64,000 bases of DNA from Neoceratodus forsteri (lineage: Eukaryota; Chordata; Ceratodontiformes; Ceratodontidae): NCBI GenBank assembly GCA_016271365.2, contig CM028130.1:469683501-469747500 (forward strand), read 5' to 3'. Numbering within the stretch: position 1 is the stretch's first letter; every line of letters begins with the position of its first letter. The notes under the pieces are model-generated. The model saw nothing but the letters and a program-made list of their open reading frames with translations, was not told the origin of the DNA and did no database searches. Positions 57,080 through 64,000 of this stretch are shown here, piece by piece. A program made the translations under genes and the position numbers.

Positions 57080-57410
57080 TTTATATATTATCCATAATTT
57101 CCTTAGGTGAGAGCTAAGGAATCTGAAGCTATGGGTTTCTATTCCAGGTTTTTTCCCCCACCATGATTTTGGTTCTTTATTGTAACCTGTTTTTGGGCCA
57201 CATTTTTGTTTCTGCTAATTGTCTATAGTATCTGTCACAAGAAGGATTTGATAATGTTTTTACTTTTCCCCCTCCCTGGCTGGACAATTTTTCAAACAAT
57301 TTGGTAAGTTCTGTTATGACACACAGCGTTAAATCTCACTCTTTCAACTTGTCATTTTCTTATTTTAAAAGTTTTTGTCCTCCTAGGAAAAATTGTAAAC
57401 ATTCTTTATT
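57080..57410 (+). other. Noncoding leader of the following LINE (inferred)
   Basis: AT-rich stretch immediately before a LINE ORF, with no other feature visible. Confidence 0.4.
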
Positions 57411-58545
57411 ATGGTTTTATTTTTGTTTTTCTTGAGCATGTTATTTTTTGTAGCAGGTGACACTGAACTGAATCCGAGTCCACATTTTCACAATTTGAGC
57501 ATTTATCATTCCAAGGTTCAAAGTATTTTACCCAAAATGGACTCGGTGCATTGTTGGGTTGCTTCTAACCATCCTTTTGTTTTTGCTGTTACAGAAACAT
57601 GGTTAGACTCGTCTATTACAGACTCTGAAATTAATCCTCCAAATTACAATGTTTTTAGATCTGATAGAAACAGACATGGGGGTGGTGCTGCTATTTTTGT
57701 TCATTCTTCTTTTACTTATTCCTTAGTGAAAACTGAATCTTTAGGTGATTTGATCAGTGTGGTTTGTGTTTCTCTGAGGTTGCCAGGGAAGGAAATCCTA
57801 GCTGGTAGTGTTTATTGGCCCCCTAAGCTTAAAGCTACTACATTTCTGAACTTACATCTTATCTGTTCCCTTGGGGCCTTTCAACATACTATTCTTTTAG
57901 GGGACTTTAACACAAATTGGTCCTCTAGTAAAGACCTAAAGTTGAAATTGCAAATGGCACTTTTGGGTCTAACCCAATTGATATCGGAACCAACATGTCA
58001 TGATCCAGTAAGACAAATTTTTTCTCTCATAGACCTGATTTTTGTTTCATCTAATCTCCCAGTCATTGCCTTTCCATGTCAAGGGAATTTATTTAGTGAT
58101 TATGCTATTACTTTTTGTTTGTTGCATTTTCCCCTCCAAAATTTACTCCCAATACTATTAAATTCCAAAGCTTTAAGAATTTTAATCTTGAAGCTTTGTG
58201 TTCCAGCTTATTTAATGTCAATTAGGGGAAATTGTTACTTACTAATGTTGATTAGGCTTGGGACTATTTCTACTATAATTTTAGCTTAATTTCAAATCAC
58301 CATGCTCCTTTTTTAGAGAAAAGAGTTAAGTCCTGCCATGCCCCTTGGGTAACTCCCTTTATTATATCACAATTAAAGTTACATGATAAAGTGTACCAAA
58401 AGGCCAAGAGATTGGGTAACCTGGAAGTCTGGCAATCTTTCCGAAAATTTCAGAATAACTGTGTTAATTTAGTATGGAAATCTAAATCTTCTTATTATAT
58501 ACAGATGTTGCAAAGTTTAAATTCACTTCCGAAGTTTGGGTGAAT
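57411..58545 (+). pseudogene. L2-like LINE ORF2, 5' half only (endonuclease)
   Basis: ATG at 57411 begins a hydrophobic start and AGDTELNPSP, the N-terminal signature of L2-group ORF2. The endonuclease follows: FAVTETWLDSSITDSEINPP (catalytic Glu), NRHGGGAAIFVHSSF, GSVYWPPK, TILLGDFNTNW (GDFN intact) and LIDLIFVSSNLPV. SDYAITF stands where SDHxxI is expected (His to Tyr). The first frame stops at 58289; a second frame (58285-58545) continues with RVKSCHAPWVTPFIISQL, KAKRLGNLEVWQSFRKFQNN and SSYYIQMLQSLNSLPKF, the linker before the RT. It ends abruptly; no RT is present. Confidence 0.82.
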
Positions 58546-59040
58546 CTGGGAAATCTGCCTCCACAGAGCATTTCGTGAATTCGCCTTGACGTAGCCAAAA
58601 TTCACCTATGCAACTTCGTCGGCAGTCCAATTAATTTTGCCAGCAAAGTTCATCGACAAAGTGCAGTTTGTGCTGAGCAGAATCACATGGTGTACACTTT
58701 GTGTAGGATTGCAGATCACATGGTGAGAATGAAGCAGGCAGGAAGGAAGTGAGTGAGTTAGTTTCACTTTCTCACCATGGCTGAGATTGTAGGCAGCTCT
58801 AAAAGATTTGCTCAGTCCACAACAAAGGAAAACCAGAAGAAACTCTTATTTACTTATTTTAAGAAGTTTTTTTTCACTACTTGTAGTTGTCTGTCTTGTG
58901 TTTTCATTTTCTCAGTTTTGACGGTTTGATCTTTTCATTTTTTCCCCGTTTATTTTAGTTTATTTATTTATTTTGTTTTTGTTGATTGGGAAAAGAGGAC
59001 TGGACAATTCTGCCTCTTTTCAGCCTCATCCTGAGGGAGG
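58546..59040. other. No recognisable feature
   Basis: Noncoding stretch separating the truncated LINE from the Tx1-like LINE. Confidence 0.4.
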
Positions 59041-59180
59041 CGGGATACTGATGGATGCCAACTTACATTGAACCAGATTAAGCTGTTGGTGGTATTTTTA
59101 GTGAATAGAAGAAATTTGTCCAGGACGCCAGTGAAACTCCCCTACTCTGCCAGCAGAGAGCTTGACATCCTGGGTGCAGA

Positions 59181-61228
59181 ATGGAGGAGCCCAGTTTGGA
59201 GCCAGACAGAGGAGGTGGAGGAAGTGCTGATGTGGCAATGGAGGCTGGTGTACCTGCAGGTGAGCAGTTCTCCCTGCCTGCAGGTCCAGCAAAGGAGAAC
59301 ATTTTGATTGAAACAATGGAAGAAATGGACATAGAAATGGATACAACTCAGGAAAGTTTGCACCAAGAGGGTTTTTCAGAAGACGACTTGGTAGCGCAGC
59401 TTTCAGTACAACAAAGATGCTGGTTGCTACAATTGTTGAAATCTATTGATGCCAGGGATATAACTGAAATGATAGACCCAAGAATACCTGATGCAAAGGT
59501 GCTAGAGGCAGAGGAAAATGAGCAGAAGAAGGCCGGATGCATGAGTCACAAAGCAGATGATGCACCAAAAGGAAAACTTGACTGGTGGCCAGTGCCCACT
59601 GTCACTGGTATGTGCATGCAAACTGGAGTTACCGCAGCAAGAAAACTAGATGGAGAACGGTCTAAACAGGATGCCGATGGTACAGTGAGTACAAAACATA
59701 TTTCTAACATCAGGGAACAGATAACTAGCAATGTAAAGGCTATTGGAAATTTGGCTGCAAATACTCTTGAAGGCTGAAGTAGTACTCAGGCTAAGGAGGT
59801 TGGTGTGGGGGAGAGGGAAATTGAGATAACCCGTGATCTAACAGGTACATCTGAACAGGATTGTGATATTGAAATGATGGGGGATAAAGGAGCAGCATGT
59901 AAGGACATAGGGCAAATGAAAGATGTCTATGGTGTTTCTGGACATTTAGATGAGACAAGAAATGTTTTCAAACAGAATGTGGAGAGTGCACAAAGCATGG
60001 CTGTGGAAAATGGGGACATGGCACCAGAATATAATAAAAATATTTTGGTTACTGGACTATCAGTAGAAGAGGCACTCAGGCAGGCAGATTGGGTTCAGCT
60101 CTCTAAGGACCAACCATGGGCCTCGCCTGAGAGACCACACAATGCTGCCATTGATCCTTCAGAGTTTCCTTCCTCTTTAGAATTGAGAGATTCTCCACAC
60201 CTGCACACACCTTTTATGGACAAACTAAATCAGGCTGCTAGGAGTGTGGAAGGTGCCTTGCAGAAACAGGTACCAAGGATTGAGGTAGAAAACCAGACCC
60301 CAACCCTCCACATCCAGGCTGATACACGCCAGACAAGCACTGCATCTGCAATAGCACAGGCCCATTTTTGGGAAGAGGGCCATTTAAGAGATGAGAAACA
60401 TGGTATCGAGCGGTCTGATTCATGCCCACAAGGCCCAAAACCAAGAACTTTCTCTGGGTTATTTCACACACCACCTGAGCCGGCCAAAAGGAAAAATGCA
60501 GTTCAGATGAAATATAGAGGAGGCCTAGAAGTATATCCAGATAGGATATATGTTGGGGAAAACCTTACTAAAGGACAGTATGGGGTTTTCAGCACAAGAA
60601 ATGTATGCATTAATCTGCACATCAGGTGACCCCATATTTGATGCCAGTTTTAAAACAGCTGCAGGATTGGAACTCTTTTGGCAGAGATACCAGGGTCTGA
60701 GACAAACAACAGTGTGGACACCTTTTGTGGTCATCGTGCTATGCAGACCTATCTACTTATCGTATGATTACAGTTTTATTTAAAAATGAGGTGGTGGCAG
60801 TTGGGGATATCTTATACTGGCTGAAGATAAAATGCAATGTGTTGGGACTCCCTGACCCAATTATAGATTCTGAAGATGAATAGACGGGTGGTTAGCGCAT
60901 TAAGGTTCAATTATTGCAAACAAATGGAATGGTTCAGCACCTACCAAGTTGTTTTTATCTTGGATTTGACCATGGATTTGTGTTTTATGCAGGTCAGCTG
61001 AGATCCTGTTTTAGGTGCGGGGCATACACGTACCTTAGCAGTGCATGTGACCAATTGAAACGTTCATTATGTAGTGGCATAGGGCATGTTGCGATCAATT
61101 GTCCCCCCCCTTTGCATTGCAATCTGTGTGAAGACATGAACCATTCTTTTAGAAATTGCCCTTGGGCAGTACATAATAGCCCAGACAATGCAGAAGAAGA
61201 AGAGGAACAGGAGGGGAACATCCCCTGA
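59181..61228 (+). pseudogene. Tx1-like ORF1 (gag-like, zinc knuckles), broken
   Basis: Starts at ATG 59181 (MEEPSLEPDRGGG). The first 198 codons are acidic and end at a TGA (59775-59777); the frame resumes at about 59805 to 60629, then shifts. 60550-60783 has an RRM-like region (FSAQEMYALICTSGDP and GLRQTTVWTPFVV). 60914-61228 has LRSCFRCGAYTYLSSAC, then KRSLCSGIGHVAINC and CNLCEDMNHSFRNC. Of these three CCHC knuckles only the third is complete: the first lacks its His, the second its first Cys. The protein would bind element RNA. Length and order fit Tx1 ORF1. Confidence 0.82.
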
Positions 61229-61879
61229 AGATAGTTATTTCTCAAACCAGAGAGGACGTAGGCCTAGTCAGGAAAGAGATGTGTTTGAACCACAAGCATG
61301 TTCTCCGAACCCCATTCAAGAAGTATTTACGCATTTAGAAGGTGGCACACTCATAGAAGGAGAAGAGGGTAACCCTGGTTCACAGACGACAGAGGGGATT
61401 GCGGCAGTGGAGGAAGCCACCCCCCCCAGAAGGAACGGACAGTCTACTTCACAAGAAGTGCCCCCCCCCCGGCTTACAGAAAAATGTGAAATGCAAAAAG
61501 CAAGATGAGTTATGAGAAGTCAGCTTCGGAAACCTGAAGCACTGCAAGTGACACCACAAGAGTACCAAGTACCAACTGGAAACAGATTCTCATCTTTGAC
61601 TAAACAAAAACAATGGTTGAGGATTAGGAGGAATCAGACACCTCTTCCATTGCATCATTCTTGCCGGATCCAACTACTGATAATGAAAGAATTTCAGATG
61701 ATTCCAAAACAACAAAGATGAAAAAGAAGAAAAAACAAAGAGATCAAACAGCAAGTCACCTGAGGCAGAAGAAAAAAGAGAACCAATACTGGAGGGGACT
61801 TAAAACATGTAATGTCCTAGAGTCTTATCATGGGGTCCCTAAATACAAACAGTATCAAGAATCCCCAAAGAAGGCACAC

Positions 61880-64000
61880 TACCTTCTGTGTATTATGGGA
61901 ACTATGGATTGATATTTTTTGTGCAGGACACCAGAATACACACACTACGGGAGCAGTACCTGGCAAAAAAAGAATGGCATAGTGGCCCATCCTTCTTTTC
62001 ACTGGGGGAGGATGTGTGTTCAGGCCTGGGTATTTTAATATCGGGTTTGGGAGCAACAGTGTCTAGACTAATTGATTTGATTACAGGACTGGTCCTAATA
62101 TTAGATATGAGGTTTAAGGGTCAGGATTTAAGGCTTATTAATTTATACAACCCCCAAATGAAATACCAGCATATTGCAGTATTAAAGAAAATCCAGCCTT
62201 ACCTGTACACAACAAAATCAGTGATTTCGGTTGGGGGGATTTTATTTGTATTTTGTCACTGCAGGACAAAATGGGTTTGACTAATAAACTGTACAATGAC
62301 ACAAATTTTCTTAATAGAATGTATAAAAGTGCAAAATTGATAGATCGTGCAGCTGAAAAGTCCAACAGACTGGCACACACCATTTATAAGGGCAGATCAT
62401 CGACTAGAATCGATATGATTTTTGTATCACAGTGGTTACCTATTAATGCATGTGGGGCACTTCCCATTGAAACTACAGATCATAAGCTACTTCGGGTATA
62501 CCTTGGGACCCCTAGCAATAAACCACTATCAAATATGATCTGGAGGTTCTATGTTTCCTCCTTAGAGGAACCAGATTTCATGACAGGATTGCAAGAGGAA
62601 ACTAAAGCTCGTCTTTTGGTTTTTGAGATGTATGACAACCCCCTGCTATGGTGGCAGGACACAAAAAATGATATCTGGCTGTACTGTAGCAAGAGAGCAA
62701 AACAGGCGGCTAATGCTAAATATTTGAACTACATTAAACTTCAGAATAAATTACAAATATTACTGTCCCAAATGGTTGAAACAAGGGAGGATCTTTTGGA
62801 ACAGATACAGCTAGTTAAAACTGACATGAAGGAGTTTCAATATGACAGGGCACAGACTCTGTTTTTTGAATAAAAATGTGGGACCCAGAGGAAGGCACAA
62901 CAACTGAACCCCTTTGATAGCTGTAATCAGTGAATTGAATCAAGATTCATGAGTGAGATTCAAACAGAGACAGGACACTATACAAAAAATGGAGTTGAAA
63001 TGGTACAGTTGGTTGAGGCCCATGTTAGGAGGTTGTTTGGAAGGTCAGAACCATGCTCTGACTCCCTTGAAGATTTTTTAAATAACCTAGAGATTTCAAA
63101 GATTCCAAGTGGTGAGGCGAAGCTTTTAACTACCCCAATCACTAAAGCAGAATTGCAAATGGCAATCTCGGCAGCAAAAATGGGTATATGACCGGGCCTG
63201 ATGGCTTCCCAGGGGAATTTTATTAAAAAAGTTTGAGCTTTTAGGAGACCATCTATTGTTGATATTTAATAATAATAATAATAATAGCTTTATTTCATTT
63301 AAGCACCTTTCAGCGTATCAAGGTGCTTTACAATAAAATTAGACAGCAATAATAAAATCAACACAGATGGTAATAAGATAATAAATATAGTCTGATAAGT
63401 GCCTTTATTCAATACCATAAAAGGCCTGGTGCCACAAAAAAAATGAGACTTTAGAGGGAGAAGCACCCTTCTCCAAAGTGTTAGCTGATATCCTCCTGAT
63501 TTTTTTTATATAAGAAAGGAGACAGAGCCCAGATTTCAAACTGGAGATCAGTTAGCTTAATGAATTCCAATTGGAAACTTTTAAGCAAAATCATATGTAC
63601 CAGATTAGCTAAAGTTGCACAATATGTGGTTTCTAGAGCACAGACATGTGTCATACCCCAGCGTTCAATGATGGACAATCGAAAGTTAGTTAGAGAGTTG
63701 TTTTGTCATCAAGGAGCCTCTGGCATCCTTCTTACTCTAGATCAGTCACAAGCATTTGATGCTGTTCCCCACGAATACCTTCTTGTGGTATTAAAAAAGT
63801 ATGGCTTTCCTGAAAGGTTTTTGAGGTGGGTGGAAATTTTGTACAAACATGTGTCTACAAACCCAGTAGTAAATGGTAGAACAGGGCAACATATTAAAAT
63901 TTTAAGAGGGGTAAGACAGGGGTGCCCTCTGAGCCCCTGTTATATGTACTTGCCATTGATCCCCTGTTGAGAAAGCTAGAACATGAGGAGGAAATAGTAC
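61880..64000 (+). pseudogene. Tx1-like ORF2 (endonuclease and reverse transcriptase), partial and broken
   Basis: Endonuclease: IFFVQDTRIHTLREQYLAKK (E to D at the catalytic QETR position), WHSGPSFFSLGEDVCSGLGI and LRLINLYNPQ at 61909-62155; then DMIFVSQWL and TTDHKLLRVYL in 62415-62505 (the usual SDH reads TDH). The linker (62520-62873) has NMIWRFYVSSLEEPDF. Pre-RT is at 62949-63191. After the insert, 63560-63970 carries NSNWKLLSKIICTRLAKVAQ, TCVIPQRSMMDNRKLVREL, LLTLDQSQAFDAVPHEYLL (first catalytic Asp) and LRGVRQGCPLSPCYMYLPLI. The FADD block lies beyond the window. Confidence 0.85.
63250..63510 (-). mobile_element. Short insert with AAT-repeat tail, minus strand
   Basis: AATAATAATAATAATAATAG followed by CTTTATTTCATTTAAGCACC and AAGGTGCTTTACAATAAAA. 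This is the inverse of a widespread LINE/SINE 3' end (TTGTAAAGCACCTTG ... AATAAAG ... (ATT)n). It splits the Tx1 reverse transcriptase. The rest of the insert (to about 63510) is not recognisable. Confidence 0.55.

Larger units (their letters stand above)
59041..64000 (+). mobile_element. Tx1-like L1 LINE, plus strand, cut by window end
   Basis: Two-ORF LINE with a gag-like ORF1 ending in CCHC zinc knuckles and an ORF2 of the Tx1 type, a pattern known from amphibian and fish Tx1 elements. It starts at or before 59181 and continues past 64000 in the middle of the reverse transcriptase. A 260-bp insert interrupts the RT at 63250-63510. Many frame breaks. Confidence 0.85.

Overview
The window looks like intergenic DNA from a large, repeat-rich animal genome. 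I see no host gene, rRNA, functional tRNA or CRISPR array. Almost every supported feature is a transposable element or a tandem repeat: L1 and Tx1-like L1 LINEs, CR1 and L2-like LINEs, a probable solo LTR, a tRNA-derived SINE, a hAT remnant, several PIF/Harbinger elements, foldback elements, a satellite-bearing repeat family and a 45-bp minisatellite. This mixture, with tetrapod-style CR1 copies, suggests a non-mammalian vertebrate such as an amphibian or reptile. That assignment is an inference from element content only.

Layout. 1-14.8 kb is a nest of LINEs. An old plus-strand L1 is split by a minus-strand L2-like LINE at 923-4835, which itself received a SINE and a 161-bp insert, both with target-site duplications. 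Next comes an L2-like 3' half whose 3' UTR holds a nearly complete minus-strand L1 (6854-14713, 18-bp duplication). That L1 holds a 1.6-kb LTR-like insert (11788-13404). 14.8-17.6 kb has an unclassified broken ORF and a hAT (ZMYM1-like) transposase remnant. 17.6-20.6 kb is a composite repeat with a 297-bp satellite; an inverted relative lies at 48.2-50.3 kb.

The most interesting part is 21.7-37.2 kb. Two diverged PIF/Harbinger elements (21714-29175 and 29404-37155) sit in opposite orientation about 230 bp apart. Each carries three genes: a DDE transposase, a Myb/SANT-like protein convergent with it, and a second small Myb/SANT-like gene divergent from the first. The second Myb gene has three exons with compatible phases in copy 2. 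The intergenic region between the two Myb genes keeps a TATA box, a 5' UTR intron and GCGCAA motifs like those near the element ends. The transposase and Myb proteins would be expected to act together in nuclear import and end recognition, as known for other Harbinger systems. Both copies carry disabling mutations, although copy 1 keeps all three catalytic acidic residues.

37.2-47.5 kb holds CR1 elements on both strands and a 1.3-kb foldback element. 50.7-54.35 kb is a 45-bp minisatellite with higher-order structure. 55.4-57.1 kb is a non-autonomous Harbinger-like element. 57.3-58.5 kb is the 5' half of an L2-like LINE, and 59-64 kb is a Tx1-like LINE that runs off the right edge.
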